Notes: generated from the sequence alone by a model not told the origin. A stretch of DNA of 64,000 nt from Actomonas sp051209155 (GCA_051209155.1 JBPJGB010000002.1); one strand, 5' to 3'; shown: positions 31,874 to 40,661, counted from the stretch's first letter. Numbers and translations: made by a program.

Positions 31874-32512
31874 TTAGGCCGCGGAGGTGCGGCGGAGTTG
31901 GAAGAACTTGGTGCGCAGGGCGGTGAGGGCGCGGTGAACGCGGACTTTGGCGGCGCCGGCGGTGATGTTGAGGAGGCGGCCGATCTCGTCGTGTTGCAGG
32001 TGTTGGAAGCGATGGAGGACGAGGATCTCGCGTTGGTCGTGCGGGAGGATGGAGAGGGCGCGCTGCATGAGATCGAGGTCGTCGCGGCGGGCGGTCTGTT
32101 CGTCGGCCGCCGGGGCGTCGGAATCGGAGAGGCTGGTGAAGTCGGCCGGGTCGGTGGGCAGGGGCAGGCGTTTGCTGCGCTGGTAGTGGTCGGCGGCGGC
32201 ACGGCGGGCGAGGTGGTAGAGCCAGGCGGTGAACTTGCCCTCGTCGCGGTAGGTGTGGCGGTATTTGAGGATGCGTTGAAAGACGATCTGCACGAGGTCT
32301 TCGGCGGTCTCAGGCTGCCCGGTGAGACGGGTGAGAAAGCCGTAGAGCGGGCGGTGGTGGCGCTCGAAGAGGTCGCCGAGCCGGGCGAGGTCGCCGGCCC
32401 GAACGGCAAGCATCAAGTCGTGATCGCTGGCTTCATCCATGACGGGATCGTCCGAGAGTGTGGCGGTGCGGTCGGGCGAGGCGAAGGTGATTTGTGAGGT
32501 GGTCGTCGGCAC
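31874..32512 (-). CDS. ECF sigma-70 factor
   Basis: 212 aa (alternative internal Met at residue 25, VMDEASDHDL). Region 2 is LGDLFERHHRPLYGFLTRLTGQPETAEDLVQIVFQRILKYR and region 4 is LPHDQREILVLHRFQHLQHDEIGRLLNITAGAAKVRVHRAL, both intact. It heads an operon sigma, anti-sigma, DUF4097 with gaps of 13 and 53 bp. Divergent 222 bp upstream is a small protein gene preceded by a clear ECF-type promoter at 32638-32671, which this factor or the one at 36491-37132 may read. Confidence 0.93.
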   Translation of the reverse strand: MPTTTSQITFASPDRTATLSDDPVMDEASDHDLMLAVRAGDLARLGDLFERHHRPLYGFLTRLTGQPETAEDLVQIVFQRILKYRHTYRDEGKFTAWLYHLARRAAADHYQRSKRLPLPTDPADFTSLSDSDAPAADEQTARRDDLDLMQRALSILPHDQREILVLHRFQHLQHDEIGRLLNITAGAAKVRVHRALTALRTKFFQLRRTSAA

Positions 32513-32637
32513 GGTGAAGCGGAGGCATGGTGTCGGTTGGGAAGGGGAAACCGGCCGGGATGTCGGGTGTTACGCACTATTTTGAGCCATTGCACCCCGA
32601 GTTGTGTAAGTGATTTGCGGAAGGAAATTTCCGCACG

Positions 32638-32671
32638 CTTTTTCTGAAAGATTGGCCCTGCGGAGGGCGTT
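32638..32671 (+). promoter_or_regulatory. ECF-type promoter A
   Basis: CTTTTTCTGAAAGATT (32638-32653) carries a TGAAAG -35 element, followed after exactly 17 bp by CGTT (32668-32671). The TGAAA(N)/CGTT pair with this spacing is the usual ECF promoter shape. Promoter B at 37281-37314 repeats the 16-bp block and the spacing. The start codon of the downstream gene is 64 bp beyond the CGTT. Confidence 0.6.
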
Positions 32672-32734
32672 ACAGGGACGGGGCGGCTTGGGCTGTCTCC
32701 CTCATTCAAAACTCGAAACTCAACTCCCCTATTC

Positions 32735-33256
32735 ATGAGCGATTCCCTGATTCTTGTTACAACTTGCAGTGGCCTGACGGCCGATGGTCGCCGTGTCGCA
32801 TGGCAATCGTTTCGCCCGGCGAGTGCCGCGGCTGGTTCCGATCCGACCGTCTATTTTACGACGTTGGGTGCCGCGCCTGATGCGACCGGCACCACTTCCA
32901 CCAACCTGATCACCGCCGGGGTGCAGGCGATCAACCACCCGGTGACCATCACCTTGCTGGATGGGCCAGCGGAACTGAAATTGGCCGACGGCAAGGTGCA
33001 TGCGTTGCCGGTCGGCGGAACTTACACTTTGCCGGCGCGGGGCACGGCCGACGCGGTGGTGCTGACCTTCACCGCTCTGACTTGCACGCTGAAGGCCGAA
33101 CCGCAGCGCGGCGGAGTCGAGACCAAATCCCTCGAGGGTGGGTTGATGCGGAGCGCGGCCACCACCGAGGGAGGAAGTGGACAGGGCGACGGTGGTGGTG
33201 GCGGGACCGGAACGCCGCCGCCGCCGCCGTTGCCGGGCAACGATGGCAACGATTGA
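32735..33256 (+). CDS. Hypothetical 173-aa protein behind ECF promoter A
   Basis: Start ATG at 32735. No signal peptide is evident, although the segment MSDSLILVTTCSGLTADG is mildly hydrophobic. The middle (NHPVTITLLDGPAELKLADGKVHALPVG, then DAVVLTFTALTCTL) is beta-rich. The C-terminal 30 residues are low-complexity Gly/Pro (GGSGQGDGGGGGTGTPPPPPLPG). No family is recognised. It converges on the kinase gene, with a shared hairpin terminator. Its promoter matches the one in front of the 124-aa gene at 37346, which suggests a common sigma factor. Confidence 0.6.
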   Translation: MSDSLILVTTCSGLTADGRRVAWQSFRPASAAAGSDPTVYFTTLGAAPDATGTTSTNLITAGVQAINHPVTITLLDGPAELKLADGKVHALPVGGTYTLPARGTADAVVLTFTALTCTLKAEPQRGGVETKSLEGGLMRSAATTEGGSGQGDGGGGGTGTPPPPPLPGNDGND

Positions 33257-33293
33257 GGCCGGTGGTTGTCCTGCAGCCGGTAAATCGCGCCGC

Positions 33294-33319
33294 GCGGGAC
33301 CTCCAGCCGGAGGTCCCGC
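33294..33319. terminator. Bidirectional hairpin between convergent genes
   Basis: A perfect 11-bp stem (GCGGGACCTCC at 33294-33304, GGAGGTCCCGC at 33309-33319) with AGCC loop is followed by TATTTT on the plus strand. It ends at the kinase stop codon, so it probably terminates both convergent transcripts. The GGACCTCC core recurs in the hairpin at 36392-36422. Confidence 0.65.
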
Positions 33320-36300
33320 TATTTTCGCCAGATGCGCATGGTGCCGTTGTGGCAATGCGCGAAAAGAACGTTGCCGTCCGCGGAAAAAACGAGGCGCGAG
33401 ATCCCGCTGGTGTTCGCGTTGTCATTCGCGGCGTTGAGCAGCAAAGATGGTTGCTCCTCCCAGCGATCCTGGCTGCCAAGGCGAAACAGTCGCAGCGAGG
33501 TGCGGGTGCCGTTGCAGGCGAGGAGCTGGCCATCGGGGTGGAAGGCGAACCCACCGACCATCGGCGCAACGTTTTCGATCAAGAGCGCGCGACTGAAGTC
33601 GGCGTTTCGCACGACGACCGTGTCGTCGATCGAACCCACCAAGGTCAGCCAGCGATTGTCGGGCGATACAACGATATCGGGCGGACGAGCGGAGTGGTGC
33701 CGCTCCAGCAGGAGTTGGGGAGTTCCCGCGGAGCAGTCCCATTTTTGCAGCCGCTGGTTGAAGTCCACGAAGATCACGTGGCCATGGTCATCGACGGCCA
33801 GACCGATGGTCGTGTAGTCGCTCGTCATGCGGCCGAGCAATCGCTCGGTGGATCGATCCCACAAATAGATCTGGTTGGAAAAGTCGGAGACCACGATCAA
33901 GCGGCCGTCGGGGGAGGCGTTGGCTTCCCGGACCTTTTCGCCAGGATCAAGGATGGCGGGGAAGGTGATCGCCGACTCCTGGTCGAGGGGCACCTGGCAC
34001 AGACGTCGGTCGGTGGTTACCCCCCAGAGTATGCTGTTATCCAAGAGGACGCCGAAATCGATGTTCCGCTTGTTGGGGCGAAAGGAACCGTCCCGCGAAT
34101 CGACAATGATGCTTCCGCTCCGGCCGCCGGGAACGAAGACATACGGACCCCGACGATCGGTCAGCATGTGGTAGCTGCCATCATCCGGGCCTTCTCTGGG
34201 CGGCAAGGCCAAGACGTCGGGCGAGCTTACGTCGGGCTGCGTGGACCAAAGGCGCACGTCGCCGCGGCGCGAGCCGACCAGCACGTGCTGTGAATCGGGC
34301 AGCCAAGCGAAAGCGTTGGGTTCGCCGGCGTGTCCCAGCAGCGTGGCTCGCACTTCGCCGGTCAGCGTCTCGGCGACGGTGACCTGTCGTCTGCGGTTGC
34401 CGAGCACGAAGAGACGGTTGTCGGGCGAGATGTTGGAGGTTATCTGCGGTCCGGCCTCCAGTATTAGCGGAAGTATCCGCGGTGGTTGATCCGCCACGTG
34501 GAGCTCAAGCTTCTGGTTTACCTGCGATCGCAGCCACAGCTCGCCATCGGGCGAAAAGGCGAACAGTTCGTTGTTTTCCGACGGCTCATCCGTCGATACC
34601 AGCTGCGGAACACCTTGGCTGAGATCCCAGCGGTAGGCGCGGAATTGATAGGCACCCAAAGACCCGTGAGCGGCTTGAAAGGCAATATGGCGCAGGTCGG
34701 CGGAAGCCGTGGCTTTATGAAAGTCCCAGACGAGTTCCCCTTCACGACGGGGAATGTCCCAGGAGATCTCGTCCTCGCCGGTATCCAAATTCTGGATCGC
34801 AAACCGATGGGGCGCGTCGTCGAGACTGTCCTGGAAATAAAGCAGCCGGGGGGCGTTGGCATCGACGGCGATGGGGCGGTGAATACCCGGGCGATTTGGC
34901 CGGGGATCGGGCGAGCCGTCAGCGAACGACCAGGTTTCGAGCTCGTATTGGGGATTGGTGCCGACCAGGCGCCGGCCGTCCGGGGTGAAGCCGGCCAGGC
35001 GGTGAATGCCCGGGATCCTGGTCACGAGTTTGGTGGTCGCGAGGTCGTAGATTTCGACCGCGGTGGAGGCGTCGTCGATGGCGACGAGACGGTGGTTCGG
35101 CGACAAGACGATGCGATCCACCCGGGCACCTTCCGTGCGCAGCACGATGGCGGGGTCGCCATGGGTCTCGCGTTCCAGCGCATACCATTCGAAGCCGCGC
35201 AGGTCCGGCTCCCCGGGTTTGGGCAGGGCATTGGCGAGCGCTTCGCGCGCGGCGCCAAAGTCATCGTAGGCCAGCGCGCGCTGGGCGTTGACGATGCTGG
35301 ACTCGTAGAGGGAGCGGCGGGTGAGGGCAGCGAGCTGTTCTTCGGCGACGCGGCGGGCGGCGGTTTCGATGTCGGCGCGTTGTCGTTCGAAGTAGGCGCC
35401 CACCCCGGCCACGGCGGCGATGGCGGCGGCGGCGGCGACCCATTTGCGGGCGCGGGCGAGTCCGGCTTCGGCCCGTCGCAGGCGCCGAACCGAGCGGCCG
35501 GCTTCGAGCAACTGCAGGTCGGCCAGAAGCGCGGGGACGTCGGGATAGCGTTCGAGTGGGTTTTGTGCGCAGGCGCGCAGAATGATTTCATTGAGCTCGA
35601 GGAGTTCGCGGTGGTCGGAGCGTTGCCCGAAATCGTCGGGCAGGCGCGGGAAGTCGTGGCGGTCGCGGCCGGTGGCGAGCTCGTAGAGGACTTTGCCGAA
35701 ACTGTAGATGTCGGCCGCGGCGGTGCCGGGACCTTCCGGAGGCATGAAGCCTTCGGTGCCGACGAAGGTGAGGGCCTCGCTGCTGTGGGTGACCAGACCG
35801 ATGTCGGCGAGTTTGGGGCGGCCGTGCACCAGGATGATGTTGGACGGCTTGATGTCGCGGTGCAGGTGTCCGGTGGAGTGGAGCTCGGCGAGGCAGCGGG
35901 CGAGCTCGATGGCGTGGACGATGACGTCCTTGATGGGCGGGGTGGTGTTGGTTGCGCGGTAGGTGCGAAAGGTGAGGGGCTCGTAGCAACCGGGGTCGAT
36001 CTCGCGGCCGGTAACGACGTCGTCGGCGAGATCCATCACGTAGTAGAAGAAGCCCGCCGGATCGTTGCGACCGACGTGGAGCAGGGAGAGTTGCAAGGTT
36101 TCGCCGGCGGTGATGCGGGCGAACTCGCGCAGGCCGTTGAATTCCCGTTCGTAGGGACCGATATCCTGAAAACGGGAGCGCCAGACGATCTTGACCGCCC
36201 GGAACAGGCCGGTGGCGCTGCGGGCGAGCCACACGTCGCCGTAGCTGCCGCGGCCGATCAAGCGAAGCAGCTCGTAGTCGGGGATGGGTGGCGGCGGGGT

Positions 36301-36336
36301 ATCGGTGCTGGCGTCCGGCGGCGGCACAGAGATCAA
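33319..36336 (-). CDS. Ser/Thr protein kinase with membrane helix and WD40 propeller
   Basis: 1005 aa. The start is TTG at 36334-36336 or the GTG three codons later. The kinase domain spans ~20-290: glycine loop IGRGSYGDVWLA, K49 in AVKIV, catalytic H159-R-D161 in HLHRDIKPSN, and D178-I-G in place of DFG, with EGFMPPEG replacing APE. A membrane helix near 297-315 (WVAAAAAIAAVAGVGAYF) precedes a coiled linker, and ~380-1005 is a long WD40-like propeller (VDRIVLSPNHRLVAIDDAS, RATLLGHAGEPNAFAWLPDSQHVLVGSRRGDVRLW, RLVFSADGNVLFAHCHNGTMRIW). The propeller probably lies outside the membrane as a sensor or scaffold. The ECF gene is 154 bp upstream on the same strand, separated by a hairpin. Confidence 0.92.
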   Translation of the reverse strand: MISVPPPDASTDTPPPPIPDYELLRLIGRGSYGDVWLARSATGLFRAVKIVWRSRFQDIGPYEREFNGLREFARITAGETLQLSLLHVGRNDPAGFFYYVMDLADDVVTGREIDPGCYEPLTFRTYRATNTTPPIKDVIVHAIELARCLAELHSTGHLHRDIKPSNIILVHGRPKLADIGLVTHSSEALTFVGTEGFMPPEGPGTAAADIYSFGKVLYELATGRDRHDFPRLPDDFGQRSDHRELLELNEIILRACAQNPLERYPDVPALLADLQLLEAGRSVRRLRRAEAGLARARKWVAAAAAIAAVAGVGAYFERQRADIETAARRVAEEQLAALTRRSLYESSIVNAQRALAYDDFGAAREALANALPKPGEPDLRGFEWYALERETHGDPAIVLRTEGARVDRIVLSPNHRLVAIDDASTAVEIYDLATTKLVTRIPGIHRLAGFTPDGRRLVGTNPQYELETWSFADGSPDPRPNRPGIHRPIAVDANAPRLLYFQDSLDDAPHRFAIQNLDTGEDEISWDIPRREGELVWDFHKATASADLRHIAFQAAHGSLGAYQFRAYRWDLSQGVPQLVSTDEPSENNELFAFSPDGELWLRSQVNQKLELHVADQPPRILPLILEAGPQITSNISPDNRLFVLGNRRRQVTVAETLTGEVRATLLGHAGEPNAFAWLPDSQHVLVGSRRGDVRLWSTQPDVSSPDVLALPPREGPDDGSYHMLTDRRGPYVFVPGGRSGSIIVDSRDGSFRPNKRNIDFGVLLDNSILWGVTTDRRLCQVPLDQESAITFPAILDPGEKVREANASPDGRLIVVSDFSNQIYLWDRSTERLLGRMTSDYTTIGLAVDDHGHVIFVDFNQRLQKWDCSAGTPQLLLERHHSARPPDIVVSPDNRWLTLVGSIDDTVVVRNADFSRALLIENVAPMVGGFAFHPDGQLLACNGTRTSLRLFRLGSQDRWEEQPSLLLNAANDNANTSGISRLVFSADGNVLFAHCHNGTMRIWRK

Positions 36337-36391
36337 TCAGGCAAAGCGTCTCGGTCTCGTCGAATGGTTTCCATGCGTCGGGGAAAAAGGA

Positions 36392-36422
36392 ACGCGCCGC
36401 GACCTGGAGGTCGCGACGCGCG
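36392..36422 (-). terminator. Hairpin between the ECF gene and the kinase gene
   Basis: Imperfect stem of 13-14 bp around CGCGACCT/AGGTCGCG with a two-base loop, followed on the minus strand by TTCCTTTTT. It would stop or attenuate readthrough from the sigma gene into the kinase gene, so their expression may be separately tuned. Confidence 0.55.
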
Positions 36423-36490
36423 TCTCGGAATGGTGATTAGGAACCGAGAAAAGGGGATGGAGCGTCGGCGAAGGCCGTGACGGCGGACGC

Positions 36491-37132
36491 TCAGCCGTGG
36501 TGGTCGCGCAGGCGGTCGACCTCGGCGCGCAGGCGCTTGGTGAGGCGGTGAGCGATGAGGTAGACGGTGGGTGCGTTCATCTCGAGGGTCTCGGCGATGC
36601 GCCGGACCGGCCAGCCTTGGCGGGAGTAGAGATCGAAGGCTTGGAAGTGTTTGGCCGGCACCTGGGCGGCGAGCCGCTCCATGGCGGCATTGAGGATGTG
36701 TTGCTGCCACTCGACCTCCCAAAAATCGACGATGTCGTTTTCGGCCGGGATGTCGTCGAGCGGGTCGCTATCGTGGTGGATGCTGCGCGCGACGCTGTTG
36801 CTCTGCGGGGCGGTGGCGCGATCGCGTTGGCGAAACTTGTCGGCGATGCGCCAGCGGGTCTGGTTCATCAACCAACGGCGAAAGGCGCCGCGGCGTTCCC
36901 GCGCCTCGTAATCGCCGATGTGTTCGGCGACGTTTTGCAGAACCTCCTGCACCACTTCGTCGGCTTCGGGAGAGCTGAGGCCGGCGCGCGAGGCCAAACC
37001 GTGAATGAAGCGGCGGTAAAGGCGGTGAAATTCCTCCCAACTGGAGTGGTCGTTCCAGTCCCGCAGCCGGTTGAGCAGGCTGGGCCGCGTGAGCAGGGAA
37101 GGCTGGGTTGGGATTGGCATGGGCGTTGTCAT
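36491..37132 (-). CDS. ECF sigma factor linked to the STPK-WD40 kinase
   Basis: 213 aa from the ATG at 37130-37132 (ten more codons upstream in frame are possible). Region 2 is SWEEFHRLYRRFIHGLASRAGLSSPEADEVVQEVLQNVAEHIGDYE; region 4 is HFQAFDLYSRQGWPVRRIAETLEMNAPTVYLIAHRLTKRLR. It belongs to the ECF type found beside Ser/Thr kinases in Planctomycetes and Verrucomicrobia, which lacks a canonical anti-sigma factor and is thought to be controlled by phosphorylation. The divergent gene at 37346 has a matching ECF-type promoter, a probable target. Confidence 0.9.
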   Translation of the reverse strand: MTTPMPIPTQPSLLTRPSLLNRLRDWNDHSSWEEFHRLYRRFIHGLASRAGLSSPEADEVVQEVLQNVAEHIGDYEARERRGAFRRWLMNQTRWRIADKFRQRDRATAPQSNSVARSIHHDSDPLDDIPAENDIVDFWEVEWQQHILNAAMERLAAQVPAKHFQAFDLYSRQGWPVRRIAETLEMNAPTVYLIAHRLTKRLRAEVDRLRDHHG

Positions 37133-37280
37133 TTGTCCCCTGAAACGGGGCGAACGGCGCATTTCTTGCGACGAAATGAAACTTTTTTCGCATGGGGTCG
37201 CAAGATTCGGCGGCAGAGCGAGTTGGGGCGGTGGTTTCCGAGCTCAGATCGGCCAGGGAAAGTTTTTTCAGAATGGGGCA

Positions 37281-37314
37281 CTTTTTCTGAAAGATTCGGA
37301 AAACTTGGCCCGTT
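37281..37314 (+). promoter_or_regulatory. ECF-type promoter B
   Basis: The same 16-bp block as promoter A (CTTTTTCTGAAAGATT at 37281-37296) and again exactly 17 bp between TGAAAG and CGTT (37311-37314). The start codon of the downstream gene is 32 bp after the CGTT. The two promoters share no other long similarity, so the conserved parts should be the recognised elements. Confidence 0.62.
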
Positions 37315-37345
37315 TCATAGGGCGACACCGCTTTCTGTTCGCACC

Positions 37346-37720
37346 ATGAATTCATTTTCCAACTCCAGTTTAGCACCGGCCGGGTTGCCGCTACCGGTGA
37401 GTTTGGAGCGTTGGCTGATGGCAGCGAAAGCGACAGCGGCGGCGAACCGACCGGAGCCCTTGGGGAGTGCCGCTGCCGCGAATACCGAGCGGGTAAGGTG
37501 GCACGCACCGGAGGATTTGCCGGCGGTGCCCGGGCCGGACGAGGTGTTGCCAGCGCTGCCGAGCAAGCGGGTCAAGATCGTCTGTCTGCCCAAGGCCCAG
37601 TCGGAGCTCCTGCCGTCCCAAGTGCGGGCGGCCTGTGCGGAGCAGGCCGACCTCGGGCTCAAGCTTTCCTCTACTTTCAGCCACGATCGCAGCGTGTTCC
37701 TCGTCTTCAAACGGCTATGA
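37346..37720 (+). CDS. Hypothetical 124-aa protein behind ECF promoter B
   Basis: Start ATG at 37346 is preferred over earlier codons of the same frame because it follows promoter B at a sensible distance. The first ~65 residues are Ala/Pro-rich and probably flexible (SLERWLMAAKATAAANRPEP). The C-terminal half (RVKIVCLPKAQSELLPSQVRAACAEQADLGLKL...VFLVFKRL) looks folded, with strand-helix-strand. No family recognised. It is divergent from the ECF gene and shares the promoter type of the 173-aa gene at 32735. Confidence 0.6.
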   Translation: MNSFSNSSLAPAGLPLPVSLERWLMAAKATAAANRPEPLGSAAAANTERVRWHAPEDLPAVPGPDEVLPALPSKRVKIVCLPKAQSELLPSQVRAACAEQADLGLKLSSTFSHDRSVFLVFKRL

Positions 37721-37899
37721 CACCGCGCTTGGCATCCACCACTTTCAGGGCGTCGTTTAGAGTCGAGTCACCGACTCCCTGAAAACCCGGGGTCGCCGGC
37801 TCGAAGGCCAGTGTGCCGGCGGCCCCCTACTTTTTCTTTTGTCGGGTAATCGGTAGTTCCGCCGGCCGCGCTTCCGTTGGGAGTGCGGCCGGTTTGGTT

Positions 37900-38523
37900 T
37901 CAGGGCTGGCGCAGCACTGCGCGGATGGGCGAGCCGTCCCCGGTGGGAATGCGCAGCGGCAGGGCAATGAGCTCGTAGGTGCCCGCCGGAGCGGCCTCGA
38001 GGAGGAGGTTTTCCAGTATCAGCACGCCGGCGCGGTCGCAGGCATGGTGGCGCGGCAGGTCCTTGCTCGTGAGTTCGTCGACCGATGGGGCGTCGAGACC
38101 GATCACGCGCACGCCCTGCTCGGCGAGCCAAGCCGGCACCTCGAGGTCGAGGAGCGGCCAGGTGGTGGGGAAAACCGTCGGTTCGGTCCATGCGCCGGTG
38201 TGCAGCAGCAGCCGCGGGGCGGAGGGAGCGCCGAGGGATTTGAGGAGATCGATCGAAATGGCGGGGTGGCCGCGGACGTCGACGACCTGAGCCGGGCCGA
38301 GGTAGGTTTCGACCGGTATTTGATCAATGGAGACACCTTGGTCGTTGTAGTGATACGGTGCGTCGGCGTGCGTGCCATTGTGCACGCTGAGGGAAAGGTT
38401 GCCGATGTTGACCGCACTGCCCTCGGCAATGCGGGCGACGTGGTGAAAATCCACCCCGCGGTCACCGGGCCAGGGTGGGGTGTCGTTGCGCAGCGGGCGG
38501 GTGATATCGATGAAGGTAGGCAT
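37900..38523 (-). CDS. kynB: Kynurenine formamidase
   Basis: 207 aa, a member of the metal-dependent cyclase/KynB family. HNGTHADAPYHY near residue 50 gives the His-x3-His-x-Asp zinc site, and GLDAPSVDELTSKDLPRHHACDRAGVLILENL near 145-175 gives the downstream conserved His and Glu. It hydrolyses N-formylkynurenine to kynurenine. It lies directly after kynU (5-bp gap), both minus strand, with a TrmH-type gene first in the operon. The first enzyme of the pathway (kynA, tryptophan 2,3-dioxygenase) is not in this window. Confidence 0.93.
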   Translation of the reverse strand: MPTFIDITRPLRNDTPPWPGDRGVDFHHVARIAEGSAVNIGNLSLSVHNGTHADAPYHYNDQGVSIDQIPVETYLGPAQVVDVRGHPAISIDLLKSLGAPSAPRLLLHTGAWTEPTVFPTTWPLLDLEVPAWLAEQGVRVIGLDAPSVDELTSKDLPRHHACDRAGVLILENLLLEAAPAGTYELIALPLRIPTGDGSPIRAVLRQP

Positions 38524-38528
38524 GGGGT

Positions 38529-39773
38529 TCAGGGGGCGGCGGAAGGGGGAGCGGGGAATTTGAGATGGGCGTCGGATCGCATGATCTCGATGAGCCGGTC
38601 GACGGCTGTGTCGACCTCGGCGGGCGGGTTGTAGAGCGGGTTGGGCGCGAGCCGTAGGACGACGGGCTGACGATAGTCCGGGACAACACCGACCTCGCGC
38701 AGGGCTTGGCAAATGCGACCGGCGTCGGGATGGGCGAGGGCGACATGGCCACTGCGCTCACCGGGCGCGGGCGGAGTCACGATGGAAAAGCCGAGCGGAG
38801 TAAGGTCGCGCTCGGCGCGGGACAACAGTTGCGCGGTGAGGGACAGGGAGGCCTCGCGGAACGCTTCAATGCCGCCGGCCTCCTGGAAGAGCTGCAAAGC
38901 GCCGCTCAAGGGGGCCAGGCTGAGAATCGGGGGTGTGCCGATTTGGAGTCGCGCCGCGCCGGTGGCCGGGGCGTGCTCGAGCGCGAGATCGAAGCGCTGG
39001 TCGGGTCGCACGCCCCACCAGCCGGCCATGCCGGCCGGTCGCTCGTGGTGGCGCGGGTGGAGATAGAGGCCGCCGACGGCACCGGGACCGGCGTTGAGGT
39101 ATTTGTAGTTACACCAGAAGGCAAAGTCGGCGCCTTCGGTTTCAAGGGCGTGCGGCACGGAGCCGATGCTGTGTGAAAGGTCCCAGCCAATGAGGATGCC
39201 GCGATCGCGGGCGGCGCGGTTGATGACGGGCAGGTCGAGGAGCTGACCGCTCACGTAGAGCACGCTGGGCAAGATCACGAGTTGCACGTCGTCGGTGAGG
39301 GCCGCGAGGAGGTCCGCGGTGCGCAAGGTGAAACCGTCGCGGCTGGGCACGAGGCGCAGGTGGGTGGCCGGGTCGAGCCCGCGCAGGCGCAGGTGGCTCG
39401 TGATGGCGTGGTGATCGGAGGCGAAGTTGAGCGCGTCGGCGACGATCACCCGGCGGGTTGGGTGCGTCGGATCGTAAACGGTCGCCAGCAGTTGATGCAG
39501 GTTGATGGTGGTCTGGGCCGCGAGCGCGACGGAGGTCGCCGAAGCGCCGATCAGGGGCGCGAGTTGGGTGGCGGTGCGTTCGGCGAGGTCAATCCAGCCG
39601 GCCTCGGACCAGCCGCCGATGCCGAGTGTCGCCCACTCGGCGAGGGTGCGCTGGACGGCGGCTTCGGAACGACGATTGAGGGGGCCGAGCGAGTTGCCAT
39701 CGAGGTAGATCTGGCCCGCGGGCAGATGGAACTCGGCGCGAAAGCGCTCCCAGAGCGGAGCCGGGGTGCTCAT
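38529..39773 (-). CDS. kynU: Kynureninase
   Basis: 414 aa, a fold-type I PLP enzyme. YLDGNSLGPLNRRSEAAV opens the protein, as in KynU. VALAAQTTINLHQLL and DALNFASDHHAI are the substrate/PLP region, IGWDLSHSIGSVPHAL holds the aspartate that pairs with PLP nitrogen, and FAFWCNYKYLNAGPGAVGGLYLH has the Schiff-base Lys. It cleaves kynurenine to anthranilate and alanine (and 3-hydroxykynurenine to 3-hydroxyanthranilate). Its start ATGA overlaps the TrmH stop by four bases and kynB follows after 5 bp, indicating a tight operon. Confidence 0.95.
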   Translation of the reverse strand: MSTPAPLWERFRAEFHLPAGQIYLDGNSLGPLNRRSEAAVQRTLAEWATLGIGGWSEAGWIDLAERTATQLAPLIGASATSVALAAQTTINLHQLLATVYDPTHPTRRVIVADALNFASDHHAITSHLRLRGLDPATHLRLVPSRDGFTLRTADLLAALTDDVQLVILPSVLYVSGQLLDLPVINRAARDRGILIGWDLSHSIGSVPHALETEGADFAFWCNYKYLNAGPGAVGGLYLHPRHHERPAGMAGWWGVRPDQRFDLALEHAPATGAARLQIGTPPILSLAPLSGALQLFQEAGGIEAFREASLSLTAQLLSRAERDLTPLGFSIVTPPAPGERSGHVALAHPDAGRICQALREVGVVPDYRQPVVLRLAPNPLYNPPAEVDTAVDRLIEIMRSDAHLKFPAPPSAAP

Positions 39774-40495
39774 GATCGCAGGTGGGCGCAGACGATGCCG
39801 GCGGCGACGCCGGCGTTGAGGGATTCGGCACCGCCGTGGCGCGGGATGGTGATGCGACGCGTGAGGGTGGCGGCGACGGCGGGCGAGAGACCGCGACCCT
39901 CGCTGCCGATGACGACAACCGCTGAGTCGGGCGGCGTCACTTCACGGAGCGGATCACCGTCCAGGTCGCAGCCCAGCACCGGCACGCCGGCCGCGGCGAG
40001 GGCCGGAGCGAGGTCGAGGGTGATGACGCGCAGGCGGGCGAAGGAGCCCATGCTGGCATTGATCACCTTCTGCGAAAACAGGTCGGCGCAGTCGGGGGCG
40101 AGCAACACGCGCGCGAAGCCGAACCAGTCCGCGATGCGCAGCAGGGTCCCGACGTTGCCGGGGTCCTGGATGCCGTCCAGCGCGAGGGTCAGACCGGTGG
40201 CAAGTTCGCCAGCGGCGAGTTCAGTGCGCTCCACGCGACCCACGGCCAGCACCGTGGATGGTGTAGGGAAATGGCTGATACGCTCCATCTCCGCCGCCGT
40301 CACGGTGGTGACGGCGGGGGCGCTGGCGGGCGCGGACCATGCCGGGGTCGCGTAGACCTCGGCGAAGGTGTGCCCGGCCGCGAGCAGCTCGCCCACGACC
40401 TTGGGGCCTTCCACGACAAAGAGACCGGATTCTTCACGGTGCTTCTTTTGGCGCAGGCTGCGCAGGCGCTGGATCTGGGCCTTGGAGAGCGGCAT
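39770..40495 (-). CDS. TrmH/SpoU-family RNA 2'-O-methyltransferase
   Basis: 241 aa from the ATG at 40493-40495 (eight additional codons upstream are possible). The N-terminal ~80 residues are the L30e-like substrate-binding domain (GLFVVEGPKVVGELLAAGH). The SPOUT domain shows motif 1 LDGIQDPGNVGTLLRIADWFG, motif 2 VVVIGSEGRGLSP and motif 3 IPRHGGAESLNAGVAAGI, the knot region binding S-adenosylmethionine. Targets are rRNA or tRNA riboses. It precedes kynU with overlapping codons, although there is no functional link. Confidence 0.92.
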   Translation of the reverse strand: MPLSKAQIQRLRSLRQKKHREESGLFVVEGPKVVGELLAAGHTFAEVYATPAWSAPASAPAVTTVTAAEMERISHFPTPSTVLAVGRVERTELAAGELATGLTLALDGIQDPGNVGTLLRIADWFGFARVLLAPDCADLFSQKVINASMGSFARLRVITLDLAPALAAAGVPVLGCDLDGDPLREVTPPDSAVVVIGSEGRGLSPAVAATLTRRITIPRHGGAESLNAGVAAGIVCAHLRS

Positions 40496-40661
40496 GGACC
40501 GAGCAGAAGCACCGGTCACGGGAAGGCAACGTTCGTTACCATTGTGGCACGTTGGTGACGTTGCGGCGGCGGCGAGGTGAAGAAGCCGTGACGGCGCCCG
40601 ACCGGCGTTGACCGGCGACGGCAGACGCGTGACTCGGAGGGAGACTTATCTCCTGCACACC

